DNA of 64,000 bases, taken from positions 57,667,415-57,731,414 of the forward strand of contig OX393578.1 of the NCBI GenBank assembly GCA_947652605.1, given 5' to 3'. This document shows positions 33,593-44,133 of this stretch, in pieces (the stretch's first letter is position 1; every line of letters starts with the position of its first letter). A program made the translations under genes and the position numbers. The notes below the pieces were generated by a model. That model saw nothing but the letters and a program-made list of their open reading frames with translations. It did not search any database and had not been told where the DNA came from. This DNA comes from Elmis aenea. Its lineage: Eukaryota; Arthropoda; Insecta; Coleoptera; Elmidae.

Positions 33593-34925
33593 TTACAAAA
33601 CATCAACCAGTTTCAGAATAAACACTGTCCACTCTCTTCTGTTCCTTGTCTTCCTCATTCCCTTACTCCAGATCATCCCCCTGTCCTTCAGACATTCAGC
33701 CACCACTTGGTTCCATGCTTTCCTCGGTCTTCCTCTTTGTCTTTTTTGTTTAGTTGTGGTTAGCGATATTCGTTTCGTTTGTCTTCCATCCTCCATCCTT
33801 ACTAGATGCCCAAACCACTTTAGATGTTGTTTTTCTGTTTTCCAAAACTCGTTTAACATTGAGTTCTGCCCTAATTGTCTCATTTCGTATTTTATCTCTT
33901 CGGGTAATACCTTTGACGCCTCTTAAATACTCCATTTCTAGCGCCTGTATTTTGCTTTTCATTTGGCTGCTTAACACACAGCTTTCGCATCCGTATGTCA
34001 GAATTGGTTTGTATATTGTGTTGTACACTGTCATTTTCGTTTTCTTCAATATTTGTTTTCCTTATGAATGCGTTATTAAGTGTGTAGAAGAGTTAAGTTG
34101 TATTCACAATTCTGTAGTTGATTTCAGCCTCTTCTTTCCATCCTTATGTATATTTACTCCCAAATACTTAAATGTTTTTGTTTGCTCTATTTCTTTTTCA
34201 TCTAGTTTTATTGTTATGCTTGATTCTCTCTTTCCGATTGTCATTACTTTGGTCTAAGCGACTTTTATTTTCTTGTTTCTCTTTTCTAACGCTGTCTTCC
34301 CGATGTCTAAATTCATTTGTAGTTCTTTTTCGTTCTTTGCGTAGATCATCAAATCGTCAGCAAAAGCACATTCCACTATTTGCACCATTTGCATGTTTCT
34401 ATACCCTTCTTGTAATTTTTTAGTTTTACCCCAAGTTTCTTTTATTACGTCATCGAGAGCTAAATTGAACAGAGTTGGGCTCAGTACTCCCCCTTGTCTT
34501 AATTCCTCTTTGGTTACGAACTCCTCAGACTGTAGGTTTCCTGTTCTGACAAAATTTCTTGTGTTTCTTTATAAACTGAAAATAGCTTTTTTAGCTTTAT
34601 ACTAATTCTTCTTTGGCTAAGAATATTCCATGCCTCTTTTCTTGGGTTGCTGTCAAATGCTTTCTCGACGTTGACAAAAACTACATATATGGTGTTATTT
34701 GTGTTCTTTTTTATCAGTTGCTTCGTAGTAAATATGTGACTTGGTCTCCTCTACTACCCTTTTTGAAACCGCACTGGGCTTCTATCAACTGCGCCTCTGT
34801 TACAATTTTTAATCTTTTTTCTAGTATTCTCTCATATATCTTAACCATCGTACTTGTCACAGTTATTACTCCTATAGTTACTACAATCTTTGTTGTCTCT
34901 TTTTTTGTGCAGCGGTAAGATATAT
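33593..34925 (-). mobile_element. RTE-like LINE, most of RT plus C-terminus
   Basis: The longest RTE-like copy here. Minus strand from 34,925: MVKIYERILEKRLKIVTEAQ, CGFKKGSRGDQVTYL, VVFVNVEKAFDSNPRKEAW (first Asp motif altered to NVEKA), LRQGGVLSPTLFNLALDD, AFADDLMIYAKNEKEL (Asp pair intact, near 34,360), FKYLGVNIHKDGKKEAEINY, then YKPILTYGCESCVLS, and finally KWFGHLVRMEDGRQTKRI and RGRPRKAWNQVVAECLKDRG, MIWSKGMRKTRNRREW. At least three frameshifts break it. Endonuclease and 3' tail were not seen. It keeps all landmarks and is a good reference for the other fragments. Confidence 0.88.
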
Positions 34926-35302
34926 GCTGAATACGTTAATAATACTTACCTTGTATTTTGTCTTTAACCTTCTTAAACTTGTTGCTCTTAGGCTACCATC
35001 CGCCTGCGCAATCGGGCTATTACCAAGCAACACGTTCTTGTAGCATCAAGAAAAAATGGGCGTTTACACTAATTTTTAATTTTTTCAGAATTTGATAGAT
35101 TTGGTGTTCAGAATATCGTATGTAAAGTTAAAATTGTTTAAATCAACTTCGTTTATTTATTATTAACGATTAAAGTTTTCCCGCGGCAAGTTGCGCCGTA
35201 GACGGCTTGGACGATGCGCACGAGAAATGACGTCACTCTACGTACTCGGTGAGGCAAATCACACGTGTGCTTGTTGTAAATATGTATAACAATAACGCAA
35301 CC

Positions 35303-35400
35303 ATGTCGTCGTACAGAAAGTGGTGTTTTGTGCCTGAATGTTAAGACCACTTCTACAAAAAACCCAGAACCAAAACCCATAAATAGTATTTATGCAAAAA
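35303..35400 (+). pseudogene. THAP-domain start of a P-like transposase
   Basis: ATG in a good context (CAACCATG) begins MSSYRKWCFVPEC, matching the opening Cys-x(2-4)-Cys of a THAP zinc finger, the DNA-binding domain of P transposase. The frame is lost directly after the second Cys (TAA). A shift of one base restores VKTTSTKNPEPKPINS and KKYTKVK. The rest of the finger (Cys and His of the C2CH set) is not visible. Confidence 0.5.
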
Positions 35401-36292
35401 AATACACTAAAGTGAAAAACATTATCATTAAGTTATGGCAATAATATGTAACATGAAACAGCCTATTACTTTCTAACAAAGAAATCTGCAGTGTTAAACA
35501 ATACTTATTGGTAGTATGCTATTTGGTGCATGTTTATGTTTGATTAAAAATGCTGATTAGTGTTAAAGCACTGCTGCTTCGTTAATGAAATTTGTATTAT
35601 ATTTATACTGAACTAACAGTGCATGTTTTACAAAAAGCCATATACCTTTTTTTATTTGATCTAAGCATAAAACTGATAACATTCAAAACTTATAAGTGTA
35701 AATTAATATAATAAAATCATTGAATTGAACATTATATCTACTATTATATATAGCCCATATTTTATTTACCTCGAATTTAAGATTAATTTTATGAGTTTTT
35801 TAAATATAGCTATGACTAAAAGGTAGCACATTTTTTTAATGTACACGCATTTGTATAGTTTGAGTGATTGTAGATGGCAAAAATAAATTAATCTTCACCT
35901 GTTAAATGACCTTAGTAATATCGAATTATTTCTACAAAATAATTAATTTACTTACACAGTTGCTTTGTTTTATAATGAAATATACACTAAACTAACAACT
36001 AGTTAAAACCTCTCGCAATACTGTATACGTAAAGAATATTTGAACACAAATATGCCTGGTCCAGGAATTTCATATTTGTTTATGTTAAAAACACTTAAGA
36101 TATGTTGTGCAGCCACCCTGAGGGGTCTCGGGGTTGGCTTGAGATCATTCTTTTGCTAATACTGTTAAAAGGCAGTACTGTTTGTATTTTATTCATTATA
36201 ATAAATTGCAATTGTTGTTCGATTACGTTTATTATTTACAATCGACGGCCAAAGTACGCCCCCGCGGCGTCTTCGTCGCGCGCTTCGCGCCT

Positions 36293-36425
36293 AATAATAA
36301 TAATAATAATCTTTATTTGTTCTGAATATCCCAAAAAAGGTGTAGAACATGTCACAATAATAATTTACGTACATTGCAATAATATACATAGTTAATAAAA
36401 GAAAAAACATATTATATTAAAATAA
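36293..36425 (-). mobile_element. CR1-type LINE 3' tail with (TTA)n
   Basis: Read on the minus strand: unique sequence, AATAAAG, then about seven TTA units ending at the GC-rich GGCGCGAAGCGCGC. The arrangement equals the tails at 40,998 and 62,709. It is a severely 5'-truncated insertion inside the P-like element. Confidence 0.6.
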
Positions 36426-36667
36426 ATAACAACTTGTCATTATGCGATGCATAGGAACTAGTCCGCTGCACATGGACTGTGCGGAGAGTGACGTCACGGC
36501 CAATCACAGCGCGTTTCAGAATTTGAAATATAAAGGGCATTTTAAAAATTTATTTCTCGGAACTGGACGATTTATTTTTTATTTTTGGTGGTTGAGAATA
36601 AACTTTATAGATCAGATTATCATTTAAAAAATATTTTATCAAGTTTTATTTTTTTGTGTAAACGCCC

Positions 36668-37543
36668 ATTATCACAAAATTATCAACAACGCCCTTGGAG
36701 AATTATAACCGAAAATAAAATTTTAATATGTCCCTGGCTCGTGCTATGATGGCCAAGTAGATTACTGATTTGGCCTCGTACTTCTAAAATGAATCATTTA
36801 AGTTAAAACATTTAGATTTTGGTTCTAAAAGTTGATCGTGATTTTAAATCATCCAATTTTCGTCTAACTACATTTAATTAGCGAAATGTTGGAGTTTTCC
36901 CGAAGTTTAATCTGCCTGAAAAACCCGTTTCATAACCCATAATCATTCAACGAATGTAGCTTCAACTGAAAATTGGCTTCAACAGCCTCCTTTCCAACTT
37001 TTCTTGTGTTGTCGGTTTCCATCAAATCCTGCAGCTGCATCTCTTCCGCTGCAAATGCGGTGCATTTTTGATGCTTTTCAAATATTCTTTCATGTAATAT
37101 ACATGCATATGTGACACCGTTATCTGCAACGCGAAGTGATATAACGCGTCAGAACTACAAAAGTTGAGTGTGGAACGTTTGAGTCCTGTGCACGGGTAAT
37201 AATGTAGCACTGGAAGTGTGCGGTTGAATTCACTCACGAAGGAAATGGCGGCACTTTGTTGCTAACTGTTAGAAATATGACACAATTACGTTCGTGTCTC
37301 ATAGTTTCAGTCAACTGTCCGTCCTCATTCGCGATGACAAGCGAAATGTTTGTTTTACGATCTGATATATGCATAATGTTATTTGTATCGAGACGTTGTA
37401 TTTGTTTCTCGGAGTAGAGGAAAATTGATTGAGTGGAATATTAAAGGAAATATACGTACGTCTTGGAAAATTGAAATTGGAACGACTTCTTTAAATGTTG
37501 AAAGGGGGAATGCAATTCCTGACATGAAGATTGCAAGACTGTA
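36668..37543. other. No recognisable gene or element
   Basis: Mixed composition, short frames only (71 codons at most). Confidence 0.45.
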
Positions 37544-37815
37544 TGTACTATACCGCGTGTATAGAAAAAAAACATAAAAATAATGCGATGTAACTCAGTA
37601 AAAGTGCAGTTTTTTTTATTATTTTAGCATGCGTACTTATCCTTACTTTAATTGTTAAGGATAATTGGAAATTATTAGTATTGCTTGTTCATGGATTAAC
37701 TTTTATGTCCAATATTATTTTTAATTTATATTAATGATCTTCTACTATCTAAAAACATTCATGGCTCTATGATAGCATACGCAGATGACACTGTTCTGTT
37801 CCTTGAGGCAAGTAC
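37544..37815 (+). mobile_element. Non-LTR RT fragment, tandem copy A
   Basis: The unit begins GTACTATACCGCGTG and ends in an RT catalytic segment: FNLYINDLL, HGSMIAYADDTVLFLEAS. The YADD box is intact, but almost nothing else of the element is present. The unit is repeated in direct orientation at 38,997 with small differences. It ends at GTAC, exactly where the palindromic element begins. Confidence 0.78.
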
Positions 37816-38996
37816 GGGTGGTCTATTTTCGATGCCCATACAGGGTATCTCGGTTATTATCAGAGATAGAAAAAAACTAAATACATAAACTCGATTTATT
37901 TTTTCGAGAGTAATTTATTGCCGCAAACAGATTTTTAATATCTTTTTTAATTTTCGAAATATAGCCAAAAAACCGATTTTTGGCACTTTTCAAAAATGTT
38001 AAATATCTCGTTTAAACGAGAAGATAGAAAAAAACTTTGAAGACATTTTTCGCAGCATTTTTTGTGCTTAATAAGATAGCGATGTTCAATTGTTTTTTAC
38101 TCATATTAATGCCGATATATTACACCTAACTTTCTTATTTTAAATGGCAACCATAGGAAAATTATATATTTTTGAAAAACGCGAAAAATAAGCTTTCGAT
38201 TCATGTCAAAGCCAACTATGGTTGTCATTTAAAATAAGAAAGTTAGGTGTAATATATCAATATTTGTATGAGTAAAAAAAATTGAACATCGCCATCTTAT
38301 TAAGGACAAAAAACCATGCAAAAAATGTCTTTAAAGTTTTTTTCTATCTTCTCGTTTAAACGAGATATTTAACATTTCTGAAAAGAGCCAAAAATGGTGT
38401 TGGCTTAATTTCGAGTATCAAAAAAGACATCAAAAATGTTAAATATCTCGCTTAAACGAAAAGATAGAGAAAAACTTTAAAGACATTTTTTGCATGGTTT
38501 TTTGTCCTTAATAAGATGGCGTTGTTTAATTTTTTTTACTCATACAAATATTGCTATATTACACCTAACTTTCTTATTTTAAATGACAACCATAGTTGGC
38601 TTTGACATGAATCGAAAGCTTATTTTTTGCGTTTTTCAAAAATATATAATTTCCCTATGGTTGCTATTTAAAATAAGAAAGTTAGGTGCAATATATCGGC
38701 ATTGATATAAGTAAAAAACAATTGAACATCGCTATCTTATTTAAGCACAAAAAATCATGCCAAAAATGTCTTAAAAGTTTTTCTCTATCTTCTCGTTTAA
38801 ACGAGATATTTAACATTTTTGAAAAGTGCCAAAAATCGGTTTTTGGCTATATTTCGAAAATTAAAAAAGATATCAAAAATCTGTTTACGGCAATAAATTT
38901 CTCTCGAAAAAATAAATCGAGTTTAAGTATTTAGTTTTTTTCTATCTCTGATAATAACCGAGATACCCTGTATGGGCATCGAAAATAGACCACCCT
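37816..38996. mobile_element. Four-armed palindromic element, 1.18 kb
   Basis: The whole element is an inverted repeat (left GGGTGGTCTATTTTCGATGC, right GCATCGAAAATAGACCACCC). Each half is itself a palindrome: about 37,990-38,390 and 38,430-38,830, with arms that share CGTTTAAACGAGA, GAACATCG and AACCATAG..TTAAAATAAGAAAG blocks. Thus a roughly 190-bp arm occurs four times in alternating orientation. GTAC flanks both sides. The 82-codon frame at 38,686 lies in an arm and is not a gene. Similarity between arms is high, which suggests recent formation or ongoing gene conversion. Confidence 0.9.
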
Positions 38997-39345
38997 GTAC
39001 TATACCGCGTGTATAGACAAGAAACATAAAAATAATGCGATGTAACTCAGTAAAAGTGCAGTTTTTTTTTAATTATTTTAGCATGGGTACTCATCCTTAC
39101 TTTAATTGTCAAGGATAATTGGAAATTATTAGTATTGCCACTTGTTTATATATTATTTTTAATTTATATTAATGATTTACTACTATCTTATATTAATGGC
39201 TCTCTGATAGCATACGCAGATGACACCGTTCTGTTCCTTGGGGCAAGTACATGGAGTGAACTTGAAATTATGGCGGTGCAGGATCTTAAATTTATTAAGC
39301 AATGGTTGGATACTAAATAAAAATAAGAATTGTTTTCTTCAAGGT
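38997..39345 (+). mobile_element. Non-LTR RT fragment, tandem copy B
   Basis: Repeats copy A from GTACTATACCGCGTG and runs about 90 bp further: FLIYINDLLLSYINGSLIA, YADDTVLFLGASTWSEL, EIMAVQDLKFIKQWLDTK, then a stop. This is the RT palm (box with both Asp) plus the start of the following helix of a non-LTR retrotransposon. The unit is duplicated as a short block, not as a whole element, so the duplication is a local event. Confidence 0.78.
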
Positions 39346-40799
39346 CTTATTAAAATTGGAGAGAGCCGATAGCTTATATATGATTAGGGTTCCACTATTT
39401 AAAAATATAATGTAAGGGTTCTGCGAAAAATAAGTTTGGGAATCAACAAAAGGAACGCCCAAAAATGTTATTTATGTCTATTTCTTGTAGAAAGAACTGC
39501 AAATTCATTTGTTAGTAGTTTATAAAATCACATTGCAGTTATGTCCTGCCAAAGACCAAAAATTGGGGTGCGAATAACTAGAGTATCCCACATCTGTGGC
39601 CTGCAATGGAATTTAGTACTTTGTGGTCATCCAACAGACTATTGGGCATTTGGAACATTCTATTACATTTGGTTAAATATTTACAAGGCAAGGGTGCCAT
39701 AAAATGTTGTGTAAAGATATCTACATGGATTAAAACGACCGTAATTTAACTGAATTTTGACTTTAGAAAAATTGGAGGAGATTTTTTTTTATACCTACAG
39801 TAAATATTTCGGAAAAATGTATGCCTTGGTTAGCTAAAAATTTGATAATAATGCCTTATTTGATGTTAAAATCATGTTCTGTGGCTACAATGAACAGAGG
39901 TAGTAGACAAGAAAAATGCAAGTGTTGGTATAATAAACAAATTAATAAAATTTCATGTTTGTATAGTCAAGAACCAGAGCCAACCTTTAGGTACGTAGGT
40001 TTTTAAATTTGCCATTAAAATTGCTATTTATGTAAGTTTTTCTGTTGAAATTTCCGCGCTGCTTGTAGCACAAACGTGTTTATCAATAATAAAAAATAAA
40101 AATGGACTTTTCCAACAACTGTTATTGATTCGGACGTGTTTTGGCATTTCCTATATTGTTCAAGAAAAGATGTCGGGGTTAAAAAACTCCGCTGGAACTT
40201 TGATATCCCACATTAAACTTGTGAAGACATAAAAATATCAAATAAAACAACTCTCTTGGTAAAAGTAGAACATAGCAGGGATATCGGATCGTAATGGAAG
40301 TAATAAAAATAGAAATTATGGATCGCGGGAATTATTATCGGTGCCATAGCGACAGTATGTTATATTTTTACCCCTAGGACTATTCCCGGATATAAAGTGA
40401 TGCAGAAAAGTTGCGTTATAATGAAGAAAATGTTGCCTGCAAGACATGACTTTCCGCACAATAACAATGCCATATTAAAAGCGTTCTTTTATAATGAGAC
40501 AGAATAAAAAAATAAACTGTAGAACAATATACGTACCTTGGCTGTCGTTCTGTGCAATGTGAAATATACAAAATAATTGGGCAAAACGTAGAATAGAATT
40601 CATGGAACATTACTATTACATTGTAAGGCGATTTTGCAATCAAATAAAACTCTCAGCAAATTAATATTTAAACGAAATCACATACATACATTCTCTTACT
40701 AGCATGAATTTATTATTTAGGTTTTAATTGAAAGCTGTTTTAATAATTTTTATTTAACGATACAATATTCGGCAATATAATAAAATAAGGAAAAGCCTA
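39346..40799. other. No confidently recognised element
   Basis: Frames at 39,821 (61 codons, Cys-containing) and 40,416 (minus, 75 codons) match no family known to me. Confidence 0.4.
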
Positions 40800-40997
40800 A
40801 AAGTGGATGAAGTAAGGAAAAAGATGGAGTCAAACCAACTTAGCCGATTGAAACATTAATTACCCATACTAGAAGGTAGGTACTCTAAAATGGAATGGAA
40901 AATAAAGACTCAGAGAAAGAGAGGTAGAAAAAGACCAAGAACAAAATTGGTAAACGGAGTGAGGCAAAGACTAGAAGAAGGAGAATCAGCTGAAGTG
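40800..40997 (+). mobile_element. RTE-like LINE 3' end
   Basis: Plus strand: RKMESNQLSRLKH, a stop, YSKMEWKIKTQRKRGRKRPR, then TKLVNGVRQRLEEGESAEV. It matches the RGRPRxRWxxGVRxxLEE type of tail. It ends at GAAGTGA, directly against the ATA repeat. Confidence 0.65.
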
Positions 40998-41030
<33 letters not shown>

Positions 41031-41034
41031 GGCT
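40998..41034. repeat. (TAA)n microsatellite shared by two LINE tails
   Basis: About eleven trinucleotide units. The RTE-like end on the left (plus strand) and the CR1-like end on the right (minus strand) meet tail to tail in it. Confidence 0.85.
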
Positions 41035-42606
41035 TTATTTAGTTATAAAAGAAACTATTTATACATCAATCTTTACAACTAGTACTTCAAATTAAAATTG
41101 CAGTTTTACATGGGTCTTACAACCTTCTTTAAACGCATGCAGATTAACAGAATATTTTAATTCGTTTGGTAATTGATTAAATAATTTTAGCCCTTTGTAA
41201 TAGAGCGAGTTCTGTGTACTACTTTTTTAACATTTAGGCAGTCTAAAATGTTCTCTTTGTCTTGTTTCATAATCATGCTGTTCTTTGTTGTATATCAGAT
41301 ATTTACTCATATATCCTGGCATCATATTGTTTATACATTTATATATTAGAACCAAAACGTTATACACTGTATTTTGCCATATATTAAGGAACCCCAACTT
41401 ATTATGCATATATTCAATTTTAGTTAATTTAGAACACTGTAATATGATACGCAAAGCTCTGTTTTGCTGCTTTTGTAATTTTTTCAGATCCCCCTCATTA
41501 CTTAGAAATATTATGCTACTGCAATAATTAAAGTACGGTTCTATTATTGTATGATAGACCAATATCCTAGCTTCAAAGTTTAATTTATTCGATATTCTCC
41601 CAAAATAACAAATTTTTGAACCAACTTTTTTTACAATATAATCTATGTTCTTTTTAAATTTTAGATGATTATCTATAATTACCCCTATGTATTTAAACTC
41701 TTCAACTATCTCTACTTTATTATTATCTATAAATACGTTAACATTTGACATATTGCTGAATTGTGTACTACCTATTACCATGCATTTAGTTTTAGATACA
41801 TTCAACTCCAGTTTATTAGCTTTAAACCAATCTGTTACTTCAATTAAATCTTCGTTTATGACATTAACTGTTGTTTGTAAATCTTCACCTGATACCGAAA
41901 TTAACGTATCATCTGCAAATAAATGCATGTCACACGATTTAACTGTCTGCGTAATGTCATTTATGTAAATATTGAATAAAACTGGACCTAAAACTGATCC
42001 TTGTGGTACACCTAACTCATTAATAATTGCCTTTGATTCTACTTTTCCCACCCTGGATTTTTGAAATCTGTTTGATAAATAACTTTCAAACCATTTTAGT
42101 TCATTCCCTTGGATTCCGTACATTTGTAATTTTTGCAAAAGTCTTTTTCTACAGATGGTTTCAAATGCTCGTTTCAGATCGACAAAAACTGCCAAAATTA
42201 TTTTATCGTTTTCAATTTCATCTCTCCAATTTGTTAAAACTAAATTCAATGCTGTTTCGCATGAATGCTTATGTCTAAATCCTGATTGAGAATCTGATAT
42301 AGTTTTGTTACTGTTAAGAAATTCTACGAGTTGTTGTTTAACTATAATTTCTAATATTTGTTCTATTTTAGGTAACATATTTATAGGTCTAAACTCACCG
42401 CATTTTTTAGTGTTAATAATTTTTGGAATAGGAATAACCGTATTAATTTTCCAAATTTCTGGTACTACCCCGTACTGTAATGATTCATTTATAATGTTGT
42501 ATACTTGGTCTAAGGTAACACATCTAAATTTAAAGGTGTCACTAGCACTTTTTATTTTAAGAATTGGATTTATTGGTGAAGGAATATTTTCGTTAATATC
42601 TGCCAC
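41035..42606 (-). mobile_element. CR1/L2-like LINE, 5'-truncated, 3' UTR and tail present
   Basis: The minus-strand element includes the 459-codon RT frame (separate entry), a 3' UTR of about 190 bp, the AATAAAG end signal at about 41,037 and the (TTA)n tail. Upstream of 42,606 the sequence changes abruptly to an RTE-like fragment, marking the 5' truncation or breakpoint. Confidence 0.85.
41227..42606 (-). CDS. Uninterrupted CR1/L2-like RT, 459 codons, with internal deletion
   Basis: Copies RNA into DNA at the nicked target in intact family members. Seen here: TVIPIPKIINTKKCGEFRPI (about residue 55), LPKIEQILEIIVKQQL, SDSQSGFRHKHSCETALNLV, VFVDLKRAFETICRKRL (first catalytic Asp), GVPQGSVLGPVLFNIYINDI (about 199), LFADDTLISVSG (Asp pair, about 227), FKYIGVIIDNHLKFKKNI, YHTIIEPYFNYCSSIIFLS, then the C-terminal region ending RQREHFRLPKC. 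The block between FRCVTLDQV and NIINESLQYG is about 40 residues shorter than usual, removing the KxPGxDxI segment that precedes the RT core. No endonuclease is encoded. The frame is free of stops, so the element is fairly young, but it cannot move on its own. The first Met is simply the first in the open frame. Confidence 0.87.
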   Translation of the reverse strand: MADINENIPSPINPILKIKSASDTFKFRCVTLDQVYNIINESLQYGVVPEIWKINTVIPIPKIINTKKCGEFRPINMLPKIEQILEIIVKQQLVEFLNSNKTISDSQSGFRHKHSCETALNLVLTNWRDEIENDKIILAVFVDLKRAFETICRKRLLQKLQMYGIQGNELKWFESYLSNRFQKSRVGKVESKAIINELGVPQGSVLGPVLFNIYINDITQTVKSCDMHLFADDTLISVSGEDLQTTVNVINEDLIEVTDWFKANKLELNVSKTKCMVIGSTQFSNMSNVNVFIDNNKVEIVEEFKYIGVIIDNHLKFKKNIDYIVKKVGSKICYFGRISNKLNFEARILVYHTIIEPYFNYCSSIIFLSNEGDLKKLQKQQNRALRIILQCSKLTKIEYMHNKLGFLNIWQNTVYNVLVLIYKCINNMMPGYMSKYLIYNKEQHDYETRQREHFRLPKC

Positions 42607-42649
42607 AGTTAGTCAATGATATAAAGAGGTGAACATAATCAAGAACTAC

Positions 42650-43075
42650 GGAAACGCACAGGAGTTACTACCTTTTTTCCACTTCCACTGTTGTTCGTTT
42701 TGGAACTCTATTTCCAAAAATGTTGTTGTTAAACTTCCCACATTTCCTGTCCTTTCGCTTATTTCCTTGTCCATTCCTCCATTTTTCTCAATGATCACTC
42801 CTAAATATTTAAAGTTTTCTACCTGTTGTAGCCTAAGCCCATTTAAAGTAATGCTATGCTCTTTTTTCTCTGTTGTAACGTACATAGTTTTAGTTTTTTC
42901 GGTATTTATTTTCATATTGATTTGGTCCAATTTCAGGTTGGGAGTTTCTAGATTATGTTGCAGATTTTTTTCTGTTTTCGCGACTAAGACCATGTCACCT
43001 GCGAACATTAGCTCAGTTGTGTTTATTTTTTTCATTTTCCAGTTGCCTAGTTGAAACGGTCTCATTTTCTATTTT
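42650..43075 (-). mobile_element. RTE-like LINE family A, copy 2 of 3
   Basis: The 139-codon minus frame reads RPFQLGNWKMKKINTTELMF, AGDMVLVAKTEKNLQHNLE (the family's FADDxxLVAxTEKNL with ADD changed to AGD), MKINTEKTKTMYVTTEK, NGLRLQQVENFKYLGVIIEK, then FLEIEFQNEQQWKWK. It aligns with 61,687-62,232. The catalytic Asp pair is damaged and both ends are missing. Confidence 0.82.
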
Positions 43076-43154
43076 ACTTCCTTAATTACCCCATTTATAA
43101 CTACTGAGAATAATAATGTTCTAAGTACGCATCCTTGTTATAAAACATACTTAA

Positions 43155-44133
43155 CCTTTAAGAGCTAACGTGCGGTCTCACAGACCGACGGAACCGAATT
43201 ATTCCGATAAATGACAGATGGATTCGAATATCGTGCTCGGTGTGTCAGTAGCTTCATATTATATGTATATGTTGCTTTTTCCAAAACGGCAGCAAAAGTG
43301 CGTGTATAGTTTTTTAACTACATCAAATTTCGGTCTCAGAGACCGACGTTAGCCTTGGTGTAATTAAAGTAAAGGTAATGGAGCTGCTGGTTTAGTGTTT
43401 TATTCTACGTAATAATTATCTTAATAGTGTAAAAATCAATTACGAACAACAACAAAATTACTTGCAAAGACTTTTTGAAGAATTTTTTTAGAGACACTAG
43501 GTATGGAGTTTCTTGAGCCACATGCAAGACGCAGAGCACTTGCAAAATATCTACCCAAGACGCCTTCAAGAAATTTTTCAAATAACACTGAATGTTTCAA
43601 ATAATGAACAGGCACATGGACGCTGCTTTTACTGCAGTAGTAAAAAAAGTAGAAAAACCAAATATAAGTGCTATATATGCAATAAGTTTAGGTGTATGGA
43701 ACACATAAAAGGCATATTATGTGTAGAATGCTCTGCAAATATATAGTACCTACTTTTTATAGTGAAAAGTTACATTAGGTATACTATAAATACTTTTTTG
43801 TGCTAAACCTGAATTTTACTTAATTTATAATGTAAATAACCTATTTCAGATGTTTTTTCTTTATTTTTTTAATTTTTTGTTTGTTTTTGTTTCATATAAA
43901 AAATATGTATACGTTTTTGTAAGGGTTTTTTTACATAGTTTTTTTTTTGTAAAAAACGAGCGAAATAATTTTTTTTTTAAATTTAAATTGTTTTTATATA
44001 CAGTCTACTACATGTCTTATAAATTTCAGATCAAAATTATTTAAAAAACATATTTTTTTGTTATATTTTATTTTCGGTCTGTGAGACCGACGTTAGCCTT
44101 TATGTTCAAATTAAAAACGTGAGCCCTGAAAGA
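43155..44133 (+). mobile_element. Non-autonomous piggyBac element, 979 bp, with TTAA on both sides
   Basis: TTAA lies at 43,151-43,154 and 44,134-44,137. The termini are CCTTTAAGAGCTAACGT (left) and, on the minus strand, TCTTTCAGGGCTCACGT (right). The palindromic motif CGGTCTCxxAGACCG with CGTTAGC occurs near both ends (43,173; 43,331; 44,075), left and right outer copies in inverted orientation: probable transposase sites. The interior keeps only the transposase C-terminus (next entry). Confidence 0.87.
43513..43746 (+). pseudogene. piggyBac C-terminal Cys-rich domain
   Basis: The frame ends HGRCFYCSSKKSRKTKYKC, YICNKFRCMEHIKGILCVEC, SANI, stop: a CxxC...CxxC...CxxH...CxxC cross-brace-like metal-binding domain as at the end of piggyBac transposases, where it contacts subterminal DNA. 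The first half of the frame (from TTG at 43,513) is doubtful. An overlapping frame from ATG 43,503, MEFLEPHARRRALAKYLPK, looks more like the residues that normally precede this domain, so a frameshift near 43,600 is likely. The catalytic core is deleted. Confidence 0.75.

Larger units (their letters stand above)
35058..36667 (+). mobile_element. P-like DNA transposon, non-autonomous, about 1.61 kb
   Basis: Perfect 12-bp terminal inverted repeats GGGCGTTTACAC (35,058) and GTGTAAACGCCC (ending 36,667). A second inverted pair, TGACGTCACTCT at 35,228 and AGAGTGACGTCA ending 36,496, sits 170 and 171 bp from the two ends. Known P elements have exactly this plan: terminal repeats plus 11-bp subterminal repeats. 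A THAP-like zinc-finger start lies just inside (next entry). No long frame remains, so the transposase is mostly lost. A CR1-type LINE tail is inserted at 36,293. No 8-bp duplication was found, leaving the superfamily call as inference. Confidence 0.68.

Noticed and set aside
33754..34257. 167-codon plus frame
   Set aside because: Antisense shadow of the minus-strand RTE-like RT, which carries the real motifs; the plus translation is hydrophobic low-complexity.
38686..38934. 82-codon frame MQYIGIDISKKQLNIAIL
   Set aside because: The start resembles the opening of an IS110-type transposase by chance, but the frame lies wholly within an arm of the palindrome, has no further similarity, and begins at a non-ATG codon.
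40980..41034. Direct trinucleotide repeats considered as CRISPR-like or regulatory array
   Set aside because: Simple microsatellite at LINE tails; no spacers. This is a eukaryotic window.
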